Assembly: GCA_030674155.1 (NCBI GenBank)
Contig: CM060344.1
Coordinates: 32,078,278-32,142,277 of the forward strand
DNA: 64,000 nt
Direction of reading: 5' to 3'
Source of the DNA: Stramonita haemastoma
Lineage: Eukaryota > Mollusca > Gastropoda > Neogastropoda > Muricidae
The notes under the pieces were generated by a model, which worked only from the letters and a program-made list of their open reading frames with translations, ran no database searches and was not told the origin of the DNA. Positions 1 to 10,602 of the stretch are shown piece after piece; the stretch's first letter is position 1, and each line of letters opens with the position of its first letter. Both the position numbers and the translations under genes were made by a program.

Positions 1-59
1 TTTTGCTATAAAAGCTTGTCATGGCTGAAGGCTATCTCAGCATAACATTTTTAAGTATA

Positions 60-180
60 ACAGACCAAAATTAAAAGTCAGAGAAACAGAGAGAGAGAGA
101 CAGAGAGAGAGAGACAGAGAGAATGGATAAATGAATAAATGAAGAGTAAATGATAAAAAAAAAAATTCTTTATTTTGAGA
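60..180. repeat. Short GA-rich stretch
   Basis: Imperfect (GAGA/CAGA) run at about 80-121 followed by AT-rich DNA. Nothing else was recognised before 181. Confidence 0.6.
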
Positions 181-310
181 ATAATTAGGCACTCATGTGC
201 ATTTTTGCATCCAGTTTCTGCGTGTATACAGTTTTGTACATTTTGTCATCTGTTCCCACTGGCACACAATGGCCAACTCTTTGGAAAAGTAGAACAGGTT
301 TGAGAACTGT
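181..310 (-). mobile_element. SINE-A fragment (antisense)
   Basis: Runs from AGGCACTCATGTGCATTTTT through the CCCACTGGCACACAATGGCC segment of SINE-A. Its end is the seed of the tandem units beginning at 271. Confidence 0.65.
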
Positions 311-688
311 TGCAATATTGTCAATGAAAGACGTTGATCTGGAGCAGTGTTGTTTCTGTCATTGCAGGCCTACTCTTTGGAAAAGTAGAACAGGTTTGAG
401 AACTGTAGGAACACTGTCAGTGAAAGATGTTGATCTGGAGCATTATTGTTTCTGTTGTTGCAGGGACCTATGATGTGATTCTGGTAAATGGCCTACTCTT
501 TATAAAAGTAGAACAGGTTTGAGAACTGTAGCAATATTGTCAAAGACGTTGATCATTGCAGGGACCTATGATGCGATTCTGGTAAATGGCCTACTCTTTA
601 TAAAAGTAGAACAGGTTTGAGAACTGTAGCAATTCTGTCAATCAGTCAAAGACATTGACTTGTTGTGATGTTGTTTCTGTTGTTGCAG
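271..688 (+). repeat. Tandem units joining SINE fragment and exon-A splice acceptor
   Basis: Four units start at 271, 367, 490 and 588 (about 96-123 bp). Each begins GGCCTACTCTTTGGAAAAG-like (a piece of SINE-A) and ends at a TTGCAG. Two units carry decayed copies of the first ~25 bases of MPV17 exon A directly after the AG (464-489 and 562-587), one with an in-frame-looking TGA. Confidence 0.8.
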
Positions 689-778
689 GGGCCTATGATG
701 CGATTCTGGTACCTGGCTTTGGACAAAATGTACGCCGGCACAAAATTAGCTCCCCTGAAAATGGTGGTAACAGATCAG
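689..778 (+). CDS. MPV17: MPV17-like exon A
   Basis: 30 codons in phase 0 between a TTGTTGCAG acceptor and a GTAACG donor. It encodes the conserved G-P-x(4)-WY-x(2)-L block and ends in VVTDQ. Its acceptor and first ~25 bases also occur as decayed tandem copies just upstream (464 and 562). Confidence 0.9.
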
Positions 779-1234
779 GTAACGACTTTGTTATAGTTGT
801 GTAATATTTGTGTTTGTTTGTTATAGTTCTATGTTGTTGTTGTTTTTAAATAGTTGTATGTATTTTTTTGTTTCTTATAGTTTTATGTATTTTTGGTTTT
901 TATTGTAGTTGTATGTATTTTTAAAAGTTTGTTACAGTTATATATTTTTTTGGTTATAGTTGAATGTATTTTTTGCTCTTATAGTTGTATGGGTTTTTTT
1001 TGTTTCTTATAGTTGTGTGTATTTTTTGTTTCTTTTAGTGTATATATTTTTTCAAGTTTGTTACAGTTATATATATATTTTTGTTTGTTATGGTTGTATG
1101 TATTTTTTTGTTTGTTATAGTTGTATGTTTTTTTGTTTCTTATAGTTGTATGTATTTCTTGTTTGTCATAGTTGTATGATTATTTTTTTTTTTAGTTTAT
1201 AACAGGTGTGCCTTTGTAATACTTCTCTTCTTCT

Positions 1235-1327
<93 letters not shown>

Positions 1328-1362
1328 CCTCCCTCCCTCCCTCCCTCCCTCCCTCCCTCCCT

Positions 1363-1393
<31 letters not shown>

Positions 1394-1682
1394 CCTCCCT
1401 CCCTCCCTCCCTCACGAGATTTTTCTCCTGGAGTTAACATCAGTGCTGACTCCACTCTCCCCAGAAGTCCTTCGGATGAGACTTTAAACCGAGGCCCCGT
1501 GTGTGAACGCATGCAAAACATCTTGCGCACACATTAAATCCTGTTCCGCTTTTCGTAAGAGTAGGCCATCGTGTGCCGGTGGGAACAGATGACAATATTT
1601 ACAAAACTGCATGCACACGGGGACCGGATGAAAAAAAGCACATGATTGCTTATTCTGTTATCCTCGATATAAAAGAAGAAAA

Positions 1683-1717
<35 letters not shown>

Positions 1718-1719
1718 AA

Positions 1720-1796
<77 letters not shown>

Positions 1797-2149
1797 GCAT
1801 TACCATGCCAAGTGTGGTGTGTGGAGTCTGGTCTTCTCCTGTAAAATACACACAACCTGCATGTTTGAGTGGTCAGGGAGGAGCTCAGTGGTCAGAGCTT
1901 GAGGCGTTGTTGGGAACAGTGACTGTGAATCTGACTGTAATTTTGTTGTCGTTGTTGTTGTTGTTGTTTTCAGACTCTTGGAGCACCGACGGTATTGTTC
2001 ACTTTTGTGGCGGGTATGGGAGTGTTGAAAGGGGAGTCTAAAGACCAGATTGTGGAGAACTTGCATCGGTCAGTATTTGTCTGGGGTTTTTTGGGGGAGT
2101 GTGGGGGGTCATTTTTTGTTTTTATAGTATTGGTTTGATGTGTAAATTG

Positions 2150-2227
<78 letters not shown>

Positions 2228-2332
2228 AACAGTGAGAATAAATGAACAAACCAGTGATATATTATTTTCATTTTATTTATCTATTTATTTATTACTTTTT
2301 ATTCATTTACAGATAGAGAGAGAGAAAGAGAG

Positions 2333-2402
<70 letters not shown>

Positions 2403-2577
2403 ATCGAGTAATTAAAATGTGAGTAGGTACATTTCAGAATGTAAAATAAATTTGTGATCATATTTTATAATGAACAAATCTGAATGTATACTACTTTTCT
2501 TTGTGTCTCTTCCCTTTTCTTTCTCTCTTTGTCACATACACACATACATGTGTGCATGCACACACACACACACACAC

Positions 2578-2643
<66 letters not shown>

Positions 2644-3920
2644 TTCTTCTTCAGTGGTCACCAATATTCAAACCCAGGACTTCATATACATGATCATGTT
2701 GTTGTTTTTATTCGTGCAGGACTACATCACGATTCTGATCAACAATTACAAGGTGAGGAAATTCTGAATGTTTTCTTGTGAATTTTGTCATGTTTTCCCT
2801 TTTCTCTCTCTTCTCTATGTGATTTGAAGAAGGAGATAGAGTACATCTGACACATGATAATTCATATCTGTATTTGACCCAGAATTTGTCCTGGATGGGA
2901 TTAGATAAAGGTAAATGTAAAGGTGTCCTATTACCTTTGTGGTTGTTGGTTAGCAAGCTGTCAGAGACCTCAGCTTCTCTAGGGGCCAGCATGTTGAGGG
3001 CGGCACCCATCTCCTCTCCCTTGCTGCTTTACCTTCCCTGACCCTATAGAGGGCAGGTACCCATTGACAGCTGGGTGAACTGGGGGACTGTACTGAAGCC
3101 AAGGTGTGTAAACAGTCACCCATCCACTTGGTAACCAGGTTCGATGCTGCTTAACCTTAGATTGGGGAAAGTGAGTGGTCTGACTACTGAGCTATCACGT
3201 CTCCAATAGATAAGTTTCAATATTTTTAAATATTTTTGTTGTATTGGTGGTATTATTTCGACTTTCTCAACAACAAAAAAGAGAAGCACAGAAGGAAATT
3301 TTTGTAAATTTTAAAAAGTAGACACAATATACTTTCTAACCATTTTCAATTTGTATGCTTTTATCATTTCATGCTAGCATAATTGAATTTTTAGAATATG
3401 GCCCAAGTCGTTCGTCACAATAGAAATGACAGGCCAGTGTTTACTGTGACGCCAGTGAGTTATTGTTAGATAGCCCCTCTGTTCATGAATATTCAGATTC
3501 TGAGAGCTTTGACACATACTCTCCACAAGCATGAAATTGGAAAAGAAACCAATTCTGAAGATACATAGAGACAAGAGCAGCTCCCCCATTGGGATGTTAG
3601 GGGGCTTGTCAGTATAGACAGCATCCCCACCTGGAAATTCTGTCCTAGGAATTTTCTCTTTTTCTATCCCTCTCTTTGCTTCTGCCTTGTTCCTTTTCTC
3701 CCTGTCACACCTCCTTCTTGTCTTTATTTTCTGCCTTCTTGGTTCACTCTCCTGCCTTTTTCTTTTCCAGAAAGACTAAAAAGATTATAAAAAAAAAAAA
3801 AATTTAATCTCCCATACCAAAGTTGGATATGCTGGGCCTTGACTTGTCAGGCGCTTAACGACAGTGCAATACGTATTTTTCGCTTACATGACAGACAGCA
3901 ATAGTTGCTGTCTGAGCGTT

Positions 3921-3953
<33 letters not shown>

Positions 3954-4001
3954 TTACTACTGCTACTGCTACTGCTGCTGCTACTGCTACTGCTACTACT
4001 A

Positions 4002-4035
<34 letters not shown>

Positions 4036-4058
4036 CACTACTACTACCACTACTACTA

Positions 4059-4089
<31 letters not shown>

Positions 4090-4097
4090 CACTACCA

Positions 4098-4170
<73 letters not shown>

Positions 4171-7100
4171 AACTACTACTACTACTACAAAGTTCTCATC
4201 TCTCTTTTTGTGTGTTTTATTTGTCAGGTGTGGCCAGCCGCCCAAGCCATCAATTTTTTTTTCATGCCTCTTCAACACAGGTAAGAAACTGTTTAAAAAG
4301 TTATTTATTTTATTTTTTGTTGTTGTTGTTCAGCTGCTAGAGCTCCGATGTTCACCAATAGTGAGATTTTGCATATGCGACCATTTTTGCCCACCATGAA
4401 GGTAGCTGCATTCCAACTTCATGGTTAATGTATAAACACGACACCAGTGTGCATGTGTTGTTATAGATTTTGTCATCCATTCCCACCAGCACACAATGTC
4501 CTACACTTCCAAAAGGTGGAACAGGTTTTAATGTGTGCGTAAGATGTTCTGCGTGTGTTTGGTGGAACAGATTTTAATGTGTGCGCAAGATGTTTTGCGT
4601 GCGTTCAGACTCAGAACCTCGGTTTATAGTCTCATCTGAAAGACTTTTGAGGGAGTGAAGTCAGCACTGCTGCTAAAACCAGGGGAACAAAATCCCCTTG
4701 AACAGGAGTCACAGTGATAGCTCAGACCTGGAATTGATCCTGGGTCATCAGATCCCAAGCACAATGCTCTAACCACCAGGCTACCCTGGTTCCCCCTAAA
4801 GGAACTGATGACAGAGTGCAAAATTCTGGTCCAGGTAAAAAAAAAAAAAAAATTGTCAGTTATTAACCCTCCTAGTCCCGAACTGGAATTTGCTGGGATT
4901 AAATAGTTGCCCCCCACCCCCCACCCCCACCCCTGAATCGCGAACCAGAATTTGCCAGGATTCACACACAGTAGATTTCCATCACGCTGTAACCATCACT
5001 AATTGCTACCACATGTCAAAGCTCTATCGGGCTAGAGGTAGAAATCCTGCTGAGAGTCTTGAAGTAATTATAGTTGCTGGTATGTACTTAGTTGGAGGAA
5101 AAGGCCAGCGAGCATGTGTGCCTGATCTGATTTTGTGATGGAATGTGAAATCTAGGGGCAGTTTGTGTTCATAGAATCCGAATGCAAGAGGGTTAATGTA
5201 AGCTAAGTTCCAAGGCCTACATTAAAATGGTGTTATATCCTCCAAGACAGAATGCAGCTACCTCTTCACCTATCCCATTGTCCTGTAGACCTGAATGGTG
5301 GGGAAAAACGGTTGCATATCATATGCATAAATCTCACCATTCCACTCTCCCCAAAAGTCTTGCAGATGAGACTGTAAACCGAGGCCCCATGTGCGAATGC
5401 GCACAGAACATTTTGTGCACATGTTAAATCCTGTTCCGCTTTTCGTAAGAGTAGGCCATTGTGTGCAGGTGGGAACAGATGACAATATTTACACAACTGC
5501 ATACACACGGGGACTGGATTAAAAAAAAAAGCACATGAGTGCTTATTTTATTATTCTCGATATATAAGAATAAAATAAATAAATAAATGAATGAATAAAA
5601 TAAAAATGAACTTCAGAGCTCCAACTGAGGAAAGAAAATTTTTTTTTTAAATGGTGTTACGCTTTAATGATGGGCAAACTGTGTTTGTGTAGGCAAAACT
5701 TCACTGTTGGTAAGGCTCTGAGTTCTAGCCAAGGAACAACAACAACAAAATTATGAATCACTTTATTCCTTTGTTTACTTATTCATTTTCACACGTTAGA
5801 TTACAGGGTGCTGTTCCAGTATGTTTTTCCAGGTTTTTTTCTTATCTTTATTTTTATTTATCGATTGATTTGTTTGTTTGTTTGTTTACTTATTTATGTT
5901 TAATAATGTATGGATGCCAGATTCAGCACTACATAAATACCATACAGTATTATTATTATCTATTATTATTATTATTATTATTATTACTATTATTCTTTTT
6001 ATTACTATTGTCATGTTTTTAAAAAATCATTTTAACCCTCTTGTTGTTGAATTCTACAGAGCTAAACTGCCTGTAGATTTTGAATTCTTTTAAAGTTTTC
6101 TATCCCAAACTGACATAGTCTACTCCTGAGACAATTGTCTGTGTGCATGACAAGCTATCAAGCTGAAATTTTGTCACAAGCTAGATATATCTTTGTACTT
6201 GCATTTTAAGGCAAGTTTACATGTCTGGTCACAAAATGTCGTGTCGTTGTCACCTTATTTGTCACCAATCACAGGTAAAAGTATGTTGTATACAATAAAC
6301 CAGCAAAATATATATGGAATAGGCACAAATTCATACATGTAAGTGGTGAATAAAGAACTGATGCTTAGCTAACGTGTTTATTAATGTTTGTGTGCAATAG
6401 TACTTCAAGGATGTGTCACACAATGTCCTCATAACACCTGTTATTTTATATGTCTTGATGGGGCATACTTTTTGTTCAACTGGTTTTTTGTCTTTTTGAA
6501 AACAAGGAATATTCAATCAATATCTTACCTATATACTGCATTTCAGATGTCTATGTCTTACCACATGTTTGTTAAGTGCACAGAAGTGTAATATTGTACA
6601 TAAGTGTCACATTGTCACCAGTGTCACCACACAGGTGTGACAAACATGAAACAACACAGAACTGTAATTCTACAAAATTTTAATCGTGATAGCCTTTAAA
6701 GTAGTCATAGTGATGGCACAGGGACACATCACATCACAGAAAGCACAAAATGTGGATGTGTCGGGGGGGGGTACCTATCGCTGTCACCTGTGGCACCTTG
6801 GCAGACTGGAGATCTATTTTCTTTTCCTTCTCGCTATTTTCGTCATCAGCAAATCTGTCCGTTGAGTTTCAAATAAAAAGTGTGGTATTAACTAGAAAAT
6901 AGACAAAAGGCGTCACATTTTCTGGCGTTTATGCTGCGGACCTCCCCCCCCCCCCCCCCCCCCCCCAGGTCAAATTTCTCCACAGCGTGTGGGTAGCACA
7001 GGTCGCCACGCTTGCAGGAATGTGCCGTGTAGTCGGGTTCATTCTTCTCTCTAACTGCGTTATTTCCTTTCTCTTCTCCCCCGTCAGCTTTTTATTTCTG

Positions 7101-7745
7101 ACTCACTTAATATTTATCATTGAATTTTTTCTACTTCCAATGCAAACACGTTCATTTTATTGTCTAGTTAGTTAGATGAATCGTCTGCTACCAACGAAAC
7201 GCCATTTTTTTTCGCCACGCGCTATGAGTGAAAGGCGTTTCTATCGCCAGCCTTGCTTTCTCCCTTCCCTCCCAAGTACACACTGTTAGTGGTCTAAATT
7301 TATCACTGGCACCATCTGAAACCTTCCCTGCATCGCCCCACCAAATTTCAGACACATTGTGTGAGAACCACGAGGTATGTGTGTGATGGAAAAGTACTGC
7401 CCACGTGGTCAGGACCAACGGCCGGCTACGGAATCTAGCAGCGGGTGCTGTAATGGCCGGCTGCGGCCGCAACGGGGCTAAGACGGTTAATCATTATCAT
7501 CATATGCAAATAAATCTCGCCATTGGTGAACCTCAGAGCTCTAGCTGAGGAACAACAAAAAAAAAAAAAAAAAAAAAGTAAAAGTACGTAAGCTACTACA
7601 AATCAATCTGTTTGTTTGTCTACTTATTCATTTCTTTTTCTTCACGTCTGCTTGCAGGGTGCTGTTTGTGAACTTTGTGGCGTTAGGATGGAACACATTC
7701 CTGGCATGGGTCACAGAGGGCAAGGCCAAAACGGCACAGGACTGA
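689..7745 (+). CDS. MPV17: MPV17-family membrane protein, last five coding exons
   Basis: Five spliced segments (689-778, 1974-2072, 2720-2752, 4228-4280, 7658-7745) join in frame to about 120 residues ending at TGA 7743-7745. The order of landmarks is that of the MPV17/PMP22/Sym1 family: GPMMRFWY at the start, then KMVVTDQ, GVLKGES, KVWPAAQAINF, MPLQHRVLFVNF and a final GWNTFLAW. The spacing from the TDQ motif to the WP motif is about 45 residues, as in MPV17. Family members are small four-helix integral membrane proteins; MPV17 itself is a mitochondrial inner-membrane channel linked to mtDNA maintenance. The first roughly 50 residues, with the targeting signal and first helix, must lie upstream of the window. 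PXMP2 or MPV17-like paralogues are possible alternatives because the short tail (VTEGKAKTAQD) is not diagnostic. The introns carry SINEs and microsatellites. Confidence 0.9.
791..1195 (+). repeat. ~27-bp T-rich minisatellite in MPV17 intron
   Basis: About twelve diverged units of the type TTATAGTTGTATGTATTTTT plus a few bases, starting directly after the exon A donor. The units repeatedly create branch-point-like and TTAG/ATAG trinucleotides. Confidence 0.75.
1229..1414. repeat. (CT)n / (CCCT)n microsatellite
   Basis: Nearly pure CT dinucleotides with two embedded CCCT tetranucleotide blocks. Long translated frames here are only RE or SL dipeptides. Confidence 0.95.
1425..1718 (+). mobile_element. 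SINE-A copy, head truncated
   Basis: Runs from TTTTTCTCCTGGAGTTAACA through GGCCCCGTGTGTGAACGC and CACACGGGGACCGGATG to an (AAAT)n tail at 1680-1717. The tRNA-like head is absent. A CT microsatellite follows at 1719-1795. Confidence 0.85.
1974..2072 (+). CDS. MPV17: MPV17-like exon B
   Basis: 33 codons in phase 0 after a TTTTCAG acceptor. It encodes TLGAPTVLF, then GMGVLKGES and ENLHRS. I place the donor at GTATTT (2073) because this keeps frame with the next exon. The nearer-consensus GTCAGT at 2069 would leave two spare bases and break the frame. Confidence 0.85.
2151..2401. repeat. Two (GT)n tracts
   Basis: Pure GT at about 2151-2226 and 2334-2401, separated by AT-rich sequence and a GAGA patch, inside an MPV17 intron. 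Confidence 0.95.
2561..2638. repeat. (CA)n microsatellite
   Basis: CA dinucleotides with one interruption, about 80 bases before MPV17 exon C. Confidence 0.95.
2720..2752 (+). CDS. MPV17: MPV17-like exon C (33 bp micro-exon)
   Basis: Eleven codons (DYITILINNYK) between TCGTGCAG and GTGAGG, in phase 0 at both ends. It matches the D-Y-x(2)-x-L-x-x-N-Y block that precedes the WP motif in the family. Confidence 0.88.
2891..3205 (-). mobile_element. SINE-D: 5S rRNA-like SINE
   Basis: Read on the - strand it starts with a tRNA box-A-like GATAGCTCAGTAGTCAGA (3177-3195). It continues into a 5S rRNA-like stretch (3112-3160) with GTTAAGCAGCATCGAACC and GTGGATGGGTGAC. A core follows (CAGCTGTCAATGGGTACC), then GCTGAGGTCTCTGACAGC and a TTTACCTTT-rich end. 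5S-derived SINEs (SINE3) are known. Assignment rests on the 5S internal-promoter resemblance. Confidence 0.6.
3596..3920 (-). repeat. Dispersed repeat F, copy 1
   Basis: Matches the reverse complement of 11512-11848 over most of its length. Shared blocks include CAGACAGCAA near one end, AGAAAAGGAACAAGGCAGAA in the middle and a GGTGGGGATGCTGTC-like block at the other. No coding potential was seen and the class is unknown. Confidence 0.7.
3921..4190. repeat. (CTA)n trinucleotide repeat
   Basis: About 270 bases of CTA with CTG and CCA variants, ending 37 bases before MPV17 exon D. Poly-Thr, poly-Leu and poly-Val frames across it are artefacts. Confidence 0.97.
4228..4280 (+). CDS. MPV17: MPV17-like exon D
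   Basis: 17 codons plus two bases, starting VWPAAQAINFF and ending MPLQH. WPxxQxxNF is the most diagnostic family motif. The acceptor is TTTGTCAG and the donor GTAAGA. It lies directly after a 270-bp CTA repeat, so the intron's 3' end is almost entirely microsatellite. Confidence 0.93.
4320..4428 (+). mobile_element. SINE-B fragment
   Basis: Contains GCTAGAGCTCCGATGTTCAC and TGAGATTTTGCATATGCGAC, then CCCACCATGAAGGTAGC, matching the copies at 11277 and 63195. Confidence 0.7.
4440..4798 (-). mobile_element. SINE-A copy with tRNA-like head
   Basis: Antisense SINE-A from the CCACCAGCACACAATG block to GCTCTAACCACCAGGCTACC, the box-A side of the tRNA-like head. It contains an internal duplication of about 50 bp (GGTGGAACAG..TGCG at 4517 and again at 4562). 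Confidence 0.8.
5333..5600 (+). mobile_element. SINE-B/SINE-A junction and SINE-A tail
   Basis: A short SINE-B scrap (CATATGCATAAATCTCACCA, 5318-5340) abuts SINE-A from CCACTCTCCCCAAAAGTC to the (AAATA)n tail. The A-rich segment and CACATGAGTGCTTATT signature are clear. Confidence 0.8.
5601..7500. other. MPV17 intron, mostly unassigned
   Basis: AT-rich intron sequence with a (TTA)n tract near 5948-5998, a C run at 6947-6966, and a GTGTCACATTGTCACCAGTG-rich patch near 6600. No gene or known repeat was recognised from about 6060 to 6940. Confidence 0.6.
7500..7580 (-). mobile_element. SINE-B end fragment
   Basis: CATATGCAAATAAATCTCGC, CATTGGTGAACCTCAGAGC and a poly-A run; the antisense end of SINE-B. 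Confidence 0.65.
7658..7745 (+). CDS. MPV17: MPV17-like terminal coding exon E
   Basis: The acceptor CTTGCAG is followed by one base completing an Arg codon, then VLFVNFVALGWNTFLAW and a short hydrophilic tail to TGA. I saw no AATAAA in the first several hundred bases downstream, so the 3' UTR end is not placed. Confidence 0.92.
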
Positions 7746-7888
7746 AGACGGAAATCTTTCACAACACACGACAAACATTTTTTGTTGAATACGACTTTTT
7801 TTTTTTAAGATTTTTTTTTTTTAAAGATTTTTTTTAACGATAGTGGTGCTTGGGAGTGTAATAGGATTTTTTTTTTAGTGGGTTTTTT

Positions 7889-7923
<35 letters not shown>

Positions 7924-8570
7924 GCTGGAAGAGGAAGCAATAGATAGTGTGAGTTATAGAACATGATTTTTGACTTGATTGTATATATATCTTTTTTGTT
8001 TTGTTTTTTTATATGTAAATGATTCTGTTGCCTGTATGTGTGTTTATGACATATTGTTGGTAAATTTGCCTTGCATTGAAAACATGCTCCTCTACAGAAA
8101 ACGAGTGTAGGTGGATTTGTGATGTGAAAATGATGTGAAAACTTTTCTTTTTGTTTTGTGTGGGAAATTTTGTTGGTATTTTTTGGGGGGAGGTGGTGGT
8201 GGTTGATTTTAGCCTTATGTTAAGGCTTCTGGCCCATAGAGCAATATATGCCAGATTTATTGTTTTGACAATTTTAATTTTTAGATATCTAGGTATGCCT
8301 CTGTCTTTCCAAAATGTCGTCTAACCGAATCATCTTTTTGCTTGGCCATACCGATTCTAGCCTTGATGTCTTGTAGACACATGACTGTTTATTCATTATC
8401 CTTGAAATAATTTGCCTTACCTTGTAGACAGGAGCCATTGTTATTTTTTACAGATCCTAAATATTTTAATTTTTTAATGTATTATAGAACTGTTTCACCG
8501 ATTTAGATCATCCGGAGACGACCAAAAATTGGAAAGAGACATAACAAACACAGCCGAAATATTTTTTTTT
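7746..8570 (+). other. MPV17 3' flank / probable 3' UTR
   Basis: T-rich sequence with a G run at 7889-7921. No AATAAA was seen and the transcript end is not defined. Confidence 0.5.
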
Positions 8571-8571
8571 T

Positions 8572-8822
8572 TTTTAATTTTATTTTATACCACTTTATAT
8601 CACAGCAGATTTCTCTGCGTGAAATTCAGGCTGCTCTCTCTCCCCAGGGAGAGTGCGTCGCCACAAGTGCAGCGCCTACCCTTTTTTTTTTTTTTCTCCT
8701 CAGGGATGGTGTCTGAACACGACACCTGTGTGCATGTTGGTTTAAATTTTTTTTTTTTTTTTAATTTTGTCATTCGCTCCTACCGGCACATGATGGCCTG
8801 GTCTTCCAAAAGGCAGAACCTA
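8572..8822 (-). mobile_element. SINE-E tail copy
   Basis: Contains CACTTTATATCACAGCAG, CCCCAGGGAGAGTGCGTCGC, CAAGTGCAGCGCC and CACCTGTGTGCATG, then a segment shared with SINE-A (GGCACATGATGGCC). Same arrangement as 47826-48262. Confidence 0.75.
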
Positions 8823-9044
8823 CATCAGTGTGGGTCTTAGGCAACTTCTCAGAGTCAAATGATCCGACAGAAGAACAAATGAAAGCATTTTTGATAAGAG
8901 AGCGCTTGGTGGGGGTGGTGGTCCGTTTTATACAGTCCCTACATCAAATAACTCCTCTGGGACTGTACTATAATCACAGAAAGATAGATACTACAATACT
9001 ACTTGTGATGCGTAAAAGATGCACAGGGCTCACATATACGTCCA

Positions 9045-9192
9045 ACCCCCTTCCCCTTTTTGGAAGAGTAGGCCATTGTGTGTTGGTGGGAACGGATGAT
9101 AATTTTTTTACAAAAGAGCATATACACGGGAACTGGATGTAAAAAAAAAAAGCACATGAGTGCTTATTCCTTTATCCTCGAAATAAAAGAGA
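9045..9192 (+). mobile_element. SINE-A 3' fragment
   Basis: GAAGAGTAGGCCATTGTGTG through AAAAGCACATGAGTGCTTAT and TATCCTCGAAATAAAAG. Confidence 0.8.
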
Positions 9193-9580
9193 GATAAAAA
9201 GAATACGCACTGGCATTATTGGTGAAGAAAATAAGGTCTGTCACTTGACTGTGCACTGTGTGCGATTTTTTTCAACTTTTTTTTTCTCAGTTGTATATTT
9301 AACTGCTGCTGCCGATTGTTTATGATGATGATGATAACGATTATCTCCAGAAAATGTGCTCAAAGTGTGTCAGTGTGCCAGTGGTGTGTCTGTGGGTTAT
9401 ATTATGTTGATTATGTCTGCTGTGGATCGGTGTCACAGATCCGTGTCACAACACGCGTTATTGTGTCATTATGTTGATCATATCGGCTGTAGATCAGTGT
9501 TACAGAACAGAACAGTAATAGTGTGTGCCTGATATTCTCAAACTGCCATTCCCCCTTACCCCTCCTCTCCCCCCCCCCTT
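9193..9580. other. Unassigned
   Basis: No gene or repeat family recognised. Two related GTGTCACAGATC/GTGTTACAGAAC stretches near 9430 and 9500 may be an old local duplication. Confidence 0.5.
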
Positions 9581-9581
9581 C

Positions 9582-9663
9582 CTGGGGACTGGATGTAAAA
9601 AAAGCACCTGGGTGCTTATTCATTATTCTCGAAATGAAAGAATTTTGATGTGATTTGATTTGA

Positions 9664-9665
<2 letters not shown>
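9582..9665 (+). mobile_element. SINE-A terminal fragment with TTTGA tail
   Basis: GGGGACTGGATGTAAAAAAA, GTGCTTATTCATTATTCTCG then a TGATTTGATTTGATTTT tail, followed directly by a CT microsatellite. Confidence 0.75.
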
Positions 9666-9735
<70 letters not shown>

Positions 9736-9780
9736 TCTCTCTCTCTCTCGTCTCTCTCTCTGTCTCTCTCTCTGTCTCTG

Positions 9781-9850
<70 letters not shown>

Positions 9851-9866
9851 AGATTCCTTTTATTTT

Positions 9867-9926
<60 letters not shown>
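9666..9926. repeat. (CT)n then (GT)n
   Basis: Compound microsatellite: CT at 9666-9847 with scattered TTCTCT/GTCTCT interruptions, GT at 9870-9926. Confidence 0.95.
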
Positions 9927-10465
9927 GTGTTATGCCATTATCTTTATAAATGCATTTTTTGTGTACTTTTACTTCTTGTTTATTTTAAATACTATGACTT
10001 TTTATGTTGGTTGTTGCTATTACTTTAGTTTTTTCTTTTGCAATTTTTATAATGATGAATATAGGTCGAGACTGATTCTCCCTTTTTACAAAAAAACTTA
10101 TAGTTTTATGTGATGCGTGTGTTGTTCTTGCTTTTTTTTAAAGTTGGTTTTGCTTTTTCAATCATGATCATACATAGTCCCTGGCTGTTAATAAGTGTGC
10201 CAATGCTAGTCTGTTATTTTTTAAAAAACCGGATTGGATTGGATTTGAAAGCACCAGGGTGCAACTATTTTATGAATGTGTGTGGGAGTCAGAGTGGGAT
10301 AAATCAGAAGTGGAAGAGTTTGAAAACTTAAAAAAAACTATTAAAAAATTTTTTTTTCATAATAATAATAAAAAACTGTACAAAAAAAGATTACCAAAAA
10401 AATTTTCATTCAAAAAAAAAAAAAGATTGAAAACTCATTTTTCAGTTCCCTCCTTCCCCCTTCCC
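9927..10465. other. AT-rich unassigned
   Basis: T-rich then A-rich sequence with short AAT runs. No convincing gene. Confidence 0.5.
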
Positions 10466-10472
10466 TTCCTCC

Positions 10473-10481
10473 ACACACACA

Positions 10482-10565
<84 letters not shown>

Positions 10566-10602
10566 CACACACTCACTCACTTACTCACTCACTCACTCAG
10601 TT
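10473..10602. repeat. (CA)n/(CTCA)n microsatellite
   Basis: CA dinucleotides with TC interruptions grading into CTCA tetranucleotides. Confidence 0.95.

Noticed and set aside
3112..3160. Genuine 5S rRNA gene
   Set aside because: Only the internal part resembles 5S; 5' and 3' ends are replaced by SINE sequence.
3847..4399. Poly-Thr, poly-Leu and poly-Val open frames across the CTA repeat
   Set aside because: Trinucleotide repeat read in three frames; it lies in an MPV17 intron.
5753..5840. Extra MPV17 exon near TTAGATTACAGGGTGCTGTT
   Set aside because: It resembles the start of exon E (CAGGGTGCTGTT) but diverges at once; using it would break the frame. It may be a decayed duplicate of the exon E acceptor.
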